Shown here piece after piece: positions 1 to 8,318 of a stretch of 16,447 nucleotides of DNA. Where the stretch lies: assembly GCA_021807845.1 (NCBI GenBank), contig JAKBCM010000009.1, positions 1-16,447 on the forward strand, in the 5' to 3' direction. Position 1 is the stretch's first letter. Each line of letters starts with the position of its first letter. The notes beneath the pieces are model-generated. The model saw only the letters and a list, made by a program, of their open reading frames with translations, had not been told where the DNA came from and did not search any database. The DNA comes from Pseudomonadota bacterium (GTDB taxonomy: Bacteria; Pseudomonadota; Gammaproteobacteria; Legionellales; Legionellaceae). The translations under genes and the position numbers were made by a program.

Positions 1-1
1 G

Positions 2-388
2 TTTTTAACTGCTTTACTGAGTAGGCTCTGTAAAAAGGTAATCAGCATTGACTATTTTAGTGACTTTAGTACCATGGCACAGGAAAAATTGGCCGCTTTT
101 CAATGCACCAACGTGGAACTCATCACGGGTGATGGATGCGAAGGATGGCCAGACAAAGCACCTTATGATGTCATCCTCTTTAGTGGAGCAATAGAATCGC
201 TTACTGATTCACAACGATTGCAACTGTTACCAGGCGGCAAATTATTTGCAATCGTGGGCCAAGAGCCTATCATGCAAGGCCAGCTTCATACCCTTGATCA
301 CGAGAATCATTGGCAAACTGACGTTGTTTTTGAAACCTCTATTCCACCATTAATCAATAAATCAAAATTACCTAATTTTGTATTTTAG
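2..388 (+). CDS. Protein-L-isoaspartate O-methyltransferase family protein, 3' part only
   Basis: The frame is open from base 2, so the gene begins before the window; the first in-window ATG (74) is internal. About 128 C-terminal residues are visible. The family methylates L-isoaspartyl residues with S-adenosylmethionine in protein repair. Visible family marks are the segment ending a Rossmann strand with an acidic residue (VISID), then GDGCEGWP and APYDVILFSGA, then LLPGGKLFAIVG, which match the GDG..GWP / AP(Y/F)D.I / L.PGG.L blocks of PCMT. The SAM-binding glycine-rich motif lies upstream, outside the window. The tail is short and ends 11 bp before tolC, suggesting one transcript. Legionella-type PCMT paralogs can be divergent, so the catalytic activity is not certain; the family call is firm. 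Confidence 0.85.
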   Translation, partial: FLTALLSRLCKKVISIDYFSDFSTMAQEKLAAFQCTNVELITGDGCEGWPDKAPYDVILFSGAIESLTDSQRLQLLPGGKLFAIVGQEPIMQGQLHTLDHENHWQTDVVFETSIPPLINKSKLPNFVF

Positions 389-399
389 GATATGTTTTA

Positions 400-1806
400 A
401 TGTATAAAAAGTTTTGGAAGGCATTGTATTTTATTCTTGCATTATGCCTTCTACCCACAGCAAACGCATCCGATTTAATCGATGTGTACCGCCAAGCTTT
501 GGAAAATGATCCCACCTTTAAAGCGGCATATAGCACCTTTATGTCTAACGCAGAAGCCCTTCCACAAGCACGTGCAGCGCTTCTTCCACAATTAACTGTA
601 GGCTCACAGGTCAGTCGAAATTCACTTTACGTTGATGTGCCGGGATTTGATGGCTTGTCAGGGACCGAATTTTACAATTCTAGCCTTTGGAAAGTAAATG
701 CTTCTCAAGCCATATTCAATTTTCAATCATGGTCACAGGTTCAACAGGCAAAGGCATCGGTCAAAGCGGCCCATGCCACGTTTAATAATGCGGCCCAAGA
801 TTTGATCTTAAGAACTGCTAAAGCCTATTTTGATGTCCTTTTTGCAAGAGACACACTCATCTTTGCAGAAGCAAAAAAAAGAGCCAATAGCCGTCAACTG
901 GAACAAGCACAACAACGGTTTAATGTGGGCCTTGATGCCATCACCTCTGTTTATGAAGCAAAAGCAGGTTACGATCGCTCTGTTTCTGAAGTGATCACGG
1001 CCAAAAATAACCAAATCAATCAAAATGAAAATCTGCGAAAACTGACCAATCATGTGTACGATTTTCTATCACCTCTACGAGATAGTAAAATCCCTCTGAT
1101 CAAACCCGAACCAAATAACGTTGACGCATGGATAGATACTGGCCTAAAGCAAAATTATAATTTATTTGCCGCAAAATACACGCTAGAGGCAGCTCGTGAA
1201 ACCATTAAAGTACAGGCAGCTACTGGCTGGCCCACCGTATCACTAGAAGGGAATGGCTCGCAAACTTTAAACCAAGGACCTAACAGTAACTTTTTTGTAC
1301 CCAACAATCAGATCAATACCTCCGTCGCATTGGCGATGAACTTCCCAGTCTTTCAGGGAGGATTAGTGGAATCAAAAACCAGACAGGCACAATATAATTT
1401 CCAAACCTCAAGTGAGCAGCTTGAGCAAATTTATCGCAATGTCGTCGTAAACAGCCGAATTGCGTTTAATACCATCATAGATGGCATCAGTAAGATAAAA
1501 GCAGATAGACAAACCGTTATTTCCCAACAAAACTCACTTGACAGCACAGATGCACAATTTCAAGCTGGCACACGTACCATGGTCGATGTGGTGAATGCTC
1601 AGCAAAAATTATTTGAAGCTCAAAACCAATTGGCATCAGATCAATATGCTTTTATCAACTCCATCCTTAACTTAAAATACTTAGCTGGCACGTTGAATGT
1701 AGGCGATCTTGAAGAAATCAACGCTTGGCTCCAAACAACCCGCATCAATGGCCTGCCTCCCAAACAACTGATTCAAGCTGCGAGAAAGCAGCAAAATCAT
1801 CACTAG
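400..1806 (+). CDS. tolC: TolC family outer-membrane channel protein
   Basis: Encodes 468 residues, near the usual TolC length. It begins with a signal peptide (charged MYKKFWK, a hydrophobic stretch, probable cleavage after TANA near residue 23). The mature start SDLIDVYRQALENDP is the typical first helix of outer membrane efflux proteins. Two structurally repeated OEP halves follow, roughly residues 25-215 and 240-435; the second includes FPVFQGGLVESKTRQAQ and the AGTRTMVDVVNAQQKLFEAQ segment typical of TolC. As a trimer it should form the outer-membrane beta-barrel and periplasmic tunnel used by RND/MFS pumps and type I secretion systems. None of those partners is encoded here. The ATG at 400 follows a weak AGGA at 387-390. 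It lies between the PCMT-like gene (11 bp) and ttcA (9 bp). Confidence 0.95.
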   Translation: MYKKFWKALYFILALCLLPTANASDLIDVYRQALENDPTFKAAYSTFMSNAEALPQARAALLPQLTVGSQVSRNSLYVDVPGFDGLSGTEFYNSSLWKVNASQAIFNFQSWSQVQQAKASVKAAHATFNNAAQDLILRTAKAYFDVLFARDTLIFAEAKKRANSRQLEQAQQRFNVGLDAITSVYEAKAGYDRSVSEVITAKNNQINQNENLRKLTNHVYDFLSPLRDSKIPLIKPEPNNVDAWIDTGLKQNYNLFAAKYTLEAARETIKVQAATGWPTVSLEGNGSQTLNQGPNSNFFVPNNQINTSVALAMNFPVFQGGLVESKTRQAQYNFQTSSEQLEQIYRNVVVNSRIAFNTIIDGISKIKADRQTVISQQNSLDSTDAQFQAGTRTMVDVVNAQQKLFEAQNQLASDQYAFINSILNLKYLAGTLNVGDLEEINAWLQTTRINGLPPKQLIQAARKQQNHH

Positions 1807-1815
1807 GTTATTACC

Positions 1816-2679
1816 ATGACATATGTACCTTCAGCCTTAGAAAAAAAATTATTACACTATACCGGCAAAGGAATTGCTGATTTTAATATGATCCAAAAAG
1901 GTGATCGTGTTATGGTCTGTTTGTCAGGAGGAAAAGACTCATTTACCCTGCTGACCATATTAAAAATGTTACAACGCCGCTCGAATCATAAATTCGAGTT
2001 ATTTGCCTTCACACTGGATCAAGCTCAGCCAGGATGGGACGATAGCGCACTAAAACAATGGCTTTCAGATAGAAACATCGCCTATGAGATTTTAACAAGA
2101 GATACTTATAGCATTGTCAAAGAAAAGATCCCCGAAGGCAAAACGTATTGCTCTTTATGTTCACGACTTCGTCGAGGGATCATTTATCGTTATGCAGAAG
2201 AACATGGCTACAACAAAATAGCCTTAGGACATCACCGTGACGATTTGATTCGTACGCTGATGATGTCCATTCTTTATAATGGAGACATTCGCTCCATGCC
2301 TCCTAAATTGCTCAGTGACAATAAGAAACATATTGTGATTCGACCCATGTGTTATGTGCAAGAGCAAGATATCATTGCTTATGCAAAAGAGCAGAATTTT
2401 CCTATTATTCCCTGTAACTTATGTGGCTCTCAAGAAAACCTCGCACGCAAACGAGTAGGACACTTCATTGACACCTTAGCGGCCCAAAACCCAAAAGTCC
2501 CAAGCAATATTCTCCACGCATTGCAAAGTATCAAACCAAGCCAATTGATGGATCAAAACTTGTGGCATTTCAGAGACTTAGAAAAAGACTTACTTAAAAA
2601 CGACCAGGACTCTATGGAATCTATCCTTACAAACGCCGATCTGGCCTGTGACGAACATTTCGAAGATGCAACAAATTAA
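1816..2679 (+). CDS. ttcA: tRNA 2-thiocytidine(32) synthetase TtcA
   Basis: A 287-residue cytoplasmic enzyme that activates C32 of certain tRNAs with ATP and inserts sulfur to give 2-thiocytidine, using an iron-sulfur cluster. The PP-loop ATP pyrophosphatase motif SGGKDS is at residues 37-42. Two CxxC pairs are present, CSLC at 112-115 and CNLC at 200-203, with GHHRDD at 138-143 and the diagnostic [17 protein letters not shown] block around 161-177. All key residues look intact. The start codon follows tolC by 9 bp with only a weak upstream AGG, so it is probably translated from the tolC message. No stand-alone promoter is evident. Confidence 0.96.
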   Translation: MTYVPSALEKKLLHYTGKGIADFNMIQKGDRVMVCLSGGKDSFTLLTILKMLQRRSNHKFELFAFTLDQAQPGWDDSALKQWLSDRNIAYEILTRDTYSIVKEKIPEGKTYCSLCSRLRRGIIYRYAEEHGYNKIALGHHRDDLIRTLMMSILYNGDIRSMPPKLLSDNKKHIVIRPMCYVQEQDIIAYAKEQNFPIIPCNLCGSQENLARKRVGHFIDTLAAQNPKVPSNILHALQSIKPSQLMDQNLWHFRDLEKDLLKNDQDSMESILTNADLACDEHFEDATN

Positions 2680-2691
2680 GTGTTTGTATGG

Positions 2692-2744
2692 GTAACTTCT
2701 CAATCACCCCGGGATGACGTTTCCCGAGGTTATTGAAAAGTTAC
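2692..2744. repeat. Imperfect palindrome, 23-bp arms, possible dispersed repeat
   Basis: Arms 2692-2714 and 2722-2744 are reverse complements at 20 of 23 positions, with a 7-base loop (2715-2721). The arms begin with GTAACTT and meet at CGGGA/TCCCG. No T-run follows either arm, which argues against a simple intrinsic terminator, though the hairpin could still stall transcription or protect the ttcA mRNA end. The 10-base core CGGGATGACG (2710-2719) recurs in reverse orientation at 7018-7027. This suggests a dispersed intergenic element rather than a one-off structure. Confidence 0.6.
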
Positions 2745-2784
2745 TTCGTATGGTCCTGTAGAGACATAGGTGTCAAATTTAGCG

Positions 2785-2815
2785 AAACGTTGCTGGTTAA
2801 CAAAACAACGTTTTT
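2785..2815 (+). terminator. Weak candidate intrinsic terminator or operator hairpin
   Basis: The perfect 8-bp inverted repeat AAACGTTG (2785-2792) / CAACGTTT (2806-2813) has a 13-base loop and overlaps a T5 run at 2811-2815. The stem has only three G/C pairs and the loop is long, so termination would be weak. It sits 36 bp before the next start codon and overlaps the best promoter candidate, so a regulator-binding site is an alternative reading. Confidence 0.3.
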
Positions 2816-2823
2816 AGTATAAC
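2797..2823 (+). promoter_or_regulatory. Tentative promoter for the SulP-carbonic anhydrase gene
   Basis: TTAACA (2797-2802) and TATAAC (2818-2823) resemble sigma-70 -35 and -10 boxes, but their 15-bp spacing is shorter than the preferred 17. The pair lies directly upstream of the gene starting at 2851, in the only sizeable gap of this region. AT-rich DNA gives such matches by chance, so this is a guess. Confidence 0.2.
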
Positions 2824-2850
2824 ATCACATATACAATAAATTAGCAGAGT

Positions 2851-5187
2851 ATGAGATTGATGAAAGATGATTTAATGTCCAATTTTCGCAAGCTGCGTAT
2901 TTATAAAAGTCGTAGTCTGAGATTTGACTTAATCAGTGCGATTGTTGTTTTTTTAGTTGCTATCCCATTATGCCTAGGAACAGCTTTAGCTTCTGGTGCA
3001 CCTCTATTCTCCGGTATTTTAAGCGGCATGATTGGTGGGATTGTGGTTGGTATTTTAAGCGCCTCTCCCGTCAGCGTGAGTGGTCCTGCAGCAGGCATGG
3101 CAGCTGTCGTACTGGCAGCGATTACAGAACTCGGTGATTTTAATATTTTTCTTCTTGCCTTAATGCTCGCTGGCTTATTGCAAATTATTGTAGGTAGCTT
3201 ACGAGCTGGTTTTATTGCAGATTATGTTCCTTCAAATGTAGTGCAGGGCTTGCTTTGTGCCATAGGGATATTGCTGATTTTCAAACAATTGCCACTGGCC
3301 TTTACCCTATCTTCTAGTCTCACTGAACTTAAAATGCACCTATTGGATATGGATGAAGGCTTAAGTCTTACCCCTTTATTTGATTTATCAAAGCATATTA
3401 ACAATGGCGCTGTGATTATTTCTCTATTGGCTTTTGCTATCTTAATCTATTTTGATAAGACCAAGAAAAAATGGCTGCAAGTCATCCCAGGACCTATTGT
3501 TGTGGTGATAGCAGGGATCTTGTTGAATGACTTATTTATTTTCACCAACACCTCTCTTGCACAAAATAGCCCTCAATTGGTCAATATCCCTCAACATGAG
3601 GGTCTTGCTGATTTTTATGCTCAAATGCACACGCCCTTGTGGTCAGCCTGGACTAATCCCAAAGTTTATATAGATGCCGTTATCCTCGCGATTGTTGCTT
3701 CATTAGAAAGCTTGTTAAATATCAAAGCGGGTGAGAAACTCGATAGGAAAAGACGTTCTGCTTCTAAAGATCGAGAATTGATTGCACAAGGTGTTGGCAA
3801 TCTAACCGCAAGCCTCATTGGTGGGATTCCAATTACCTCTGTTATTGTACGCACTTCTGTCAATATTCAGACTGGAGCAAAAACCAAATTTGCAGCCATT
3901 TTGCATGGTGCGTTCATTTTGTGCGCTGTGATTATCATTCCCCAAACTTTAAACAAGATCCCGTTATCCTCTTTGGCTGCAATTCTTATTTATACGGGTT
4001 ATAAATTAAGTAAGCCACAAATTTATGTTAACATTTACCGACAAGGGGCTGATCGCTTTACCCCGTTCATCGCAACCGTCATTGGTATTGTGGCCATCGA
4101 TCTTCTCGCCGGTATTTTATTAGGACTTCTGGTGAGTTTATTTTTTATTTTGAAATCAAACAGCAAAGCTCGTCTAGATATCATTAAAGAAATTTACCCC
4201 AATGGCATCACCAATCGTTTGGTACTCCCTCAGCAAACCACTTTTTTAAACAAAGCTTCTCTGGTTGCAGAACTTGAATCTATCCCTAAAAATTCACAGC
4301 TCATTATTGATGCTCGTTATTCTGATTATATTGATAAAGAAATTGTGGAATTCATTAATGAATTTCAAAGAGAACAAGCGCCGCCTAAGCAAATTTCTTT
4401 GAATTTGATAGGGTTTAAAGAACATTATAATATTCATAACTACATCGATTTTATCACGGTCACAACTTATAATGTCCAAGCCACCTTAACCCCTCTTCAA
4501 GTGTTAGATATTCTAAGAGAAGGAAATTATCGATTTTTGCATGACACACGTATCCACAGAAGCCTCAAAATTGATATCAAATATACAGCAACCACACAAC
4601 ACCCTATCGCGGTGGTTTTAGGATGTATTGATTCAAGAGTACCTGTTGAAACTATTTTTGACATGAGCTTTGGTGATCTTTTTTGCATACGGGTTGCAGG
4701 TAATGTGGTAAATGATGATGTGCTTGCAAGTATTGAATATGCTTGCAATGTGGTAGGAGCCAAGCTTATCGTGGTTTTAGGACACACCCGCTGTGGGGCT
4801 ATCCAAGCCGCCTGTGATGGCGTCGAGAAAGGCCATATCACCCAACTTTTGGCTAAAATAAAACCATCTATTGATGCTGAAACCAAAACAATCAGCGACC
4901 GAAAAAGCAGTAATATCGATTTTGTTCACAACGTCACAGAGCTTAATATTGCCCATACTTTGCAACAAATATACCAAGGCAGTGCGATTGTACGTACGAT
5001 GACTGACGAAGAAGAGGTTGGGCTAGTCGGAGCTATCTACAATGTGAATGATGGACACGTTGATTTTAAAGATTTTTCATCAACCATCTCTTTGTTTGGA
5101 GCAAAGAAAACAGGCAACCTCATTGAAAAATTGCATCAAATGTTTGATTTGAAATCTGAACAACACTCCAAAATGAAAGGGGCTTAG
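2851..5187 (+). CDS. SulP family anion (probably bicarbonate) transporter fused to beta-carbonic anhydrase
   Basis: Encodes 778 residues in three parts. Residues about 25-440 form a multi-span SulP permease core, including VSVSGPAAGMAAVV (74-87), PSNVVQGLL (127-135), the SLESLLNIKAGEKLDRKRR block (284-302) and GGIPITSVIVRTSVN (324-338). Residues about 455-540 form a short STAS-like region (LIIDARYSDYID). Residues about 545-745 form a beta-class carbonic anhydrase with zinc ligands C592, H645 and C648 and the D594/R596 pair in CIDSR. The permease should sit in the inner membrane with the enzyme cytoplasmic, coupling bicarbonate (or another anion) uptake to CO2/HCO3- interconversion. This fusion architecture is known in several bacteria; the substrate here is inferred. 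The start at 2851 has only a weak CAGAG ahead; in-frame ATGs at 2860 and 2875 are alternatives. Its stop lies 2 bp before proS. Confidence 0.93.
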   Translation: MRLMKDDLMSNFRKLRIYKSRSLRFDLISAIVVFLVAIPLCLGTALASGAPLFSGILSGMIGGIVVGILSASPVSVSGPAAGMAAVVLAAITELGDFNIFLLALMLAGLLQIIVGSLRAGFIADYVPSNVVQGLLCAIGILLIFKQLPLAFTLSSSLTELKMHLLDMDEGLSLTPLFDLSKHINNGAVIISLLAFAILIYFDKTKKKWLQVIPGPIVVVIAGILLNDLFIFTNTSLAQNSPQLVNIPQHEGLADFYAQMHTPLWSAWTNPKVYIDAVILAIVASLESLLNIKAGEKLDRKRRSASKDRELIAQGVGNLTASLIGGIPITSVIVRTSVNIQTGAKTKFAAILHGAFILCAVIIIPQTLNKIPLSSLAAILIYTGYKLSKPQIYVNIYRQGADRFTPFIATVIGIVAIDLLAGILLGLLVSLFFILKSNSKARLDIIKEIYPNGITNRLVLPQQTTFLNKASLVAELESIPKNSQLIIDARYSDYIDKEIVEFINEFQREQAPPKQISLNLIGFKEHYNIHNYIDFITVTTYNVQATLTPLQVLDILREGNYRFLHDTRIHRSLKIDIKYTATTQHPIAVVLGCIDSRVPVETIFDMSFGDLFCIRVAGNVVNDDVLASIEYACNVVGAKLIVVLGHTRCGAIQAACDGVEKGHITQLLAKIKPSIDAETKTISDRKSSNIDFVHNVTELNIAHTLQQIYQGSAIVRTMTDEEEVGLVGAIYNVNDGHVDFKDFSSTISLFGAKKTGNLIEKLHQMFDLKSEQHSKMKGA

Positions 5188-5189
5188 GT

Positions 5190-6905
5190 ATGCGTGCGAC
5201 ACAATGGTTTTCAGCGACTCTGAAAGAAACTCCAAATGATGCTGAAATTGTTTCCCATCAACTCATGCTAAGAGCAGGGATGATTCGCAAATTAGGCGCA
5301 GGCTTATATACATGGCTCCCCCTTGGGTTGAAAGTGTTACAAAAAGTGGAGCAGATTGTTCGAGAAGAAATGAATCGCGCAGGAGCGATGGAATTATTAA
5401 TGCCCGCTGTACAGCCTAAAGAGTTATGGGAAGAAACAGGGCGTTGGGATACTTTTGGTGGACAGCTCTTAACCATGCAAGACAGCAATGGTCGCGATTA
5501 CTGCTTTGGCCCCACTCATGAAGAAGTCATTACAGATCTTTTACGGCATGAATTACACTCTTACAAAGAATTACCGCTTAATTTTTACCAAATTCAAATG
5601 AAATTTCGTGACGAAATAAGACCTCGGTTTGGAGTGATGCGAGCTCGTGAATTCCTGATGAAAGACGCTTACTCTTTTCATTTGAGTGAAGCCTGTTTAC
5701 AACAAACATACGACATCATGTACCAAACTTATTGTCGAATATTTGAAAGTCTTGGACTCAAATATCGTGCAGTTGAAGCAGATACTGGTGCGATTGGCGG
5801 GGCTAAATCACATGAATTTCAAGTATTAGCTGATTCAGGTGAAGATCTGATTTTCTATAGTGATCAAAGCAATTATGCTGCAAACATAGAAAAAGCCACA
5901 AGCTTCATCCCAAATAAAGCGACCACTGTACCGAAAGAATCGATGGAACAAGTTGCGACACCCTCGCAAAAAACAATTGAGGAAGTAAGCCAGCATTTGC
6001 AAATTCCTTCTTCCCAACTGGTTAAAACATTGATCGTTGAAGGAACAGAATCTCCACTAGTTGCCCTAGTCATTAGAGGTAACGATGAGCTCAATGAGAT
6101 CAAAGCAAGCAAACATCCGTTGGTGAAATCACCACTTACATTTGCTGATGAAACAATGATTCGGAAAACAATTGGGGCATCTGTCGGTGCCCTTGGCCCT
6201 GTTAATCTCAATATTCCAATCCTCGCTGACCACTATGCCTTAGCATTGACTTCCTTTGTTTGTGGTGCAAATCGCGACGGCTATCATTATATCAATGTGG
6301 CCTGGGGACGTGATGCCCATTTTCAAGAAGCTTGTGACTTGCGTAATGTCAAAGAAGGCGACAAAAGTCCTGATGGGCAAGGTACCCTTCATTCTTGCCG
6401 AGGGATTGAAGTAGGTCATGTCTTTCAATTGGGTCGGAAATATGCCGAAGCGATGAAAGCTTCCGTCCTGAATGAACAAGGCCAATTACAAACCATGGTG
6501 ATGGGTTGTTATGGATTAGGAGTATCGCGTGTTGTGGCTGCAGCAATAGAGCAACATCATGACCAAAATGGTATTATCTGGCCTCAAAATATAGCCCCTT
6601 TTCAATTGGTCATCATCCCCATCAACGCGCATCGACAGCTGATTGTTAAGGAAACAGCTGAAGAGCTATATCAACAATTCAAAGCGCTTGGGGTAGATGT
6701 ATTGCTTGATGATCGAAATGAACGAGTGGGTGTTTTATTTGCCGACAACGACCTCATTGGCATACCACACCGCATAGTCGTTGGTGAGCGCAATCTCAAA
6801 GACGGGCTCATTGAATACAAAGCCAGAGATCTGATGGAATCAGAGTTGATTAAGCTCGATGAACTCCCTTCTTTGATGATCAAGAAATTGAATATAAAAG
6901 GCTAG
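5190..6905 (+). CDS. proS: Prolyl-tRNA synthetase, bacterial type with editing domain
   Basis: A 571-residue cytoplasmic class II synthetase that charges tRNA-Pro, of normal length for the bacterial ProS form. The GPTHEE block is at 107-112 and motif 2 (FRDEIRPRFG to FLMKD) at about 139-159. Motif 3, GCYGLGVSR, is at 439-447. Between them lies the YbaK-like INS editing domain (about 225-405), which clears Ala-tRNA-Pro and carries the expected lysine in LVKTLIV (K269). The C-terminal anticodon-binding domain spans about 465-565 (LLDDRNERVGVLFADNDLIG). The start follows the SulP-carbonic anhydrase stop by 2 bp, with AAAGGGG just upstream inside that gene's end, so translation is probably coupled. 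No T-box or other leader is visible. Confidence 0.97.
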   Translation: MRATQWFSATLKETPNDAEIVSHQLMLRAGMIRKLGAGLYTWLPLGLKVLQKVEQIVREEMNRAGAMELLMPAVQPKELWEETGRWDTFGGQLLTMQDSNGRDYCFGPTHEEVITDLLRHELHSYKELPLNFYQIQMKFRDEIRPRFGVMRAREFLMKDAYSFHLSEACLQQTYDIMYQTYCRIFESLGLKYRAVEADTGAIGGAKSHEFQVLADSGEDLIFYSDQSNYAANIEKATSFIPNKATTVPKESMEQVATPSQKTIEEVSQHLQIPSSQLVKTLIVEGTESPLVALVIRGNDELNEIKASKHPLVKSPLTFADETMIRKTIGASVGALGPVNLNIPILADHYALALTSFVCGANRDGYHYINVAWGRDAHFQEACDLRNVKEGDKSPDGQGTLHSCRGIEVGHVFQLGRKYAEAMKASVLNEQGQLQTMVMGCYGLGVSRVVAAAIEQHHDQNGIIWPQNIAPFQLVIIPINAHRQLIVKETAEELYQQFKALGVDVLLDDRNERVGVLFADNDLIGIPHRIVVGERNLKDGLIEYKARDLMESELIKLDELPSLMIKKLNIKG

Positions 6906-6937
6906 GGTTTGTTAAAATGAATTGTCAACAAACCCTA
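6903..6937 (+). terminator. Hairpin over the proS stop codon
   Basis: A perfect 11-bp inverted repeat, TAGGGTTTGTT (6903-6913) and AACAAACCCTA (6927-6937), has a 13-base loop. The first three bases are the proS stop codon. The nearest T-run (T6, 6952-6957) starts 14 bases after the stem, too far for a standard intrinsic terminator. It may act as a weak terminator or as 3'-end protection of the transcript. Confidence 0.4.
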
Positions 6938-6991
6938 AGATTTAAAGGCAGTTTTTTGTAATATATCGTCATTCAGTGTAGCTCAAACGCT

Positions 6992-7050
6992 TTCAGGCAA
7001 CCATCCCTTAAGACCCACGTCATCCCGAACAACGTGAGGGATCTCCTGAA
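6992..7050. repeat. Intergenic imperfect inverted repeat containing a CGTCATCCCG core
   Basis: The outer arms TTCAGG (6992-6997) and CCTGAA (7045-7050) flank ATCCC (7003-7007) and GGGAT (7038-7042). Inside is CGTCATCCCG (7018-7027) followed by a GTGAGGGATCTCC stretch. The 10-base core is the exact reverse complement of the one at 2710-2719. From memory, CATCCCGA...GAGGGATCT-like intergenic repeats occur in Legionella, Rickettsia and other bacteria; membership here is a guess from sequence resemblance. The rest of the 6906-7148 gap shows no RNA gene that I can recognise. Confidence 0.5.
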
Positions 7051-7148
7051 AAGTAAATGCTTTCATCAAAAAAATAAGATAAACTTTTTCTAAATAAGCG
7101 CATTGGACATCCTCGCTACGAGATTAATTGCTTTTTCTAGGATAGAAC

Positions 7149-8275
7149 ATGAGTCGTTTCACAGATGCAACAGAATCACTTAAATCTACCATTCATGAAA
7201 TAGGTAAAAAAAACTCGCCTTTTCAGAGCAATGGCTCAAAAATCCAGCAACACATCCCTCTTATTCAGAGAATGCTCTACAAGCTGTATGGAATATTGTT
7301 CATCATTTTTATGAGTCAACCAAAGCATTTTCTACTTATTTATATTTATTTAGATATATGGCGGATTTTGAGCGTTGGTTTATCTATTTAGATCAAAACG
7401 ACGGAACGGGCATTCTTAAGATTGTCGACAGCATCACTTATAAACTTGCTTGTGCCTTCCAAACTTATTTACAGGTAATCAGAGAAGAAGGTGCACTGCC
7501 AGGGAAAGCCATTGAAAAATTAATTGTTATTCATCAAGGGCTTTCTGCAAAACTGAAAGATTATGAGAATAAAATAAACAGTATGGGATCCAAACATTCA
7601 GACGGTGCAAAGGATTCGAATACGCTCACTCAAGAAGAACAGATGAGCATTCAGTCTAGTGCTACTACTGCTATGGACGCAAACCTTCAGGAAAAAAAGA
7701 AAACTCATCAGACCTATGAAGAACTCTCACTCATCCTACAAAACCCTTTGAGCACCACCCTTCCCTATCCTTTAAAAAAACAATGCCTGCCAACTCAGAG
7801 CAACATGAAGAGCATGAATCAATTGATACAACATGCTCCTAAAGAAGGTGATCCTTTACAAAACTTACTACCCTCGCTTTTTGAAACTTTTTTTGGCAAA
7901 AAAGAAGAACCACTGGCAGGTATTTTTGGCAATTATTTACAAGAGCGCGCCACTACTTTCTGGTTTCAGGATCTTTTTAGTTATTTCGTTTCAATGATTT
8001 TGGGATGTGTTGGCTATCAAACAGAATCTACAGTAAGACAAGCATTCATTGTCGCATTAAAAAATAGTGTCACAAGTTACCAGGATTCGCCAATAACATT
8101 CAATGAGGTAACCAACCTCATCGATCATGGCCTAAAAACCTTCTCACCACGAGCACCAAATGGGTTTGACTATCAAGAGTCATTACATTGTAAACTGATG
8201 GCTTTTAAAATAGAGATAACAACTGTCCATGAACAGGTTGTCCAAGGATCCGTAGCACCACCAACGCCTCAGTAA
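7149..8275 (+). CDS. Unrecognised protein, reading frame split by a -1 shift at an A8 run
   Basis: Function not recognised. An ATG at 7149 with a good ribosome site (AGGA at 7139-7142) opens 21 sensible codons to GKK. That frame then runs through the low-complexity, aromatic-rich tail of a chance ORF, ending at 7391. The frame one base back is open from 7208 to 8275 without a break, including residues such as SEQWLKNPATHPSYSENALQ before its first ATG at 7358, and that ATG has no ribosome site. Joining the frames at the A8 run (7206-7213) gives about 375 residues: a mostly helical N-terminal part rich in W, Y and F, a polar middle (about 7560-7850) and a C-terminal part with a hydrophobic stretch near 7960-8060. 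No signal peptide is seen. It is either a frameshifted pseudogene, a phase-variable gene, a slippage-dependent gene or an assembly error. It lies alone between proS and a convergent gene. Confidence 0.6.
7206..7214 (+). other. A8 homopolymer with AAAAAAC slippery heptamer
   Basis: Eight A's (7206-7213) followed by C give the pattern A AAA AAC in the frame of the ATG at 7149. This matches the X XXY YYZ form of a -1 slippery site. A small hairpin (GAGC/GCTC, 7226-7237) lies 11 bases downstream; it is weak and somewhat far for a ribosomal stimulator. The run is also a likely site for replication slippage or base-calling error. Confidence 0.6.
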
Positions 8276-8318
8276 TGCTCCAACAGCTCAAGCAGAGTTC
8301 CAACAACAGTATAAACCC

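Noticed and set aside
74..388. A complete 104-residue protein beginning at 74
   Set aside because: The frame is open to base 2 and the upstream residues continue the methyltransferase fold, so the ATG is internal.
2692..2744. The palindrome as a classical rho-independent terminator of ttcA
   Set aside because: Neither arm is followed by a T-run and the core recurs elsewhere; listed as a repeat instead.
4527..4886. Minus-strand 119-residue open frame within the carbonic anhydrase part
   Set aside because: It lies wholly antisense to a well-supported domain and shows no family features or ribosome site; the same applies to the other antisense frames in proS and the transporter.
7358..8275. 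A separate 305-residue gene starting at the ATG at 7358
   Set aside because: No ribosome site precedes it, the same frame is open back to 7208 with protein-like sequence, and the upstream start at 7149 has a good ribosome site; a single split gene fits better.
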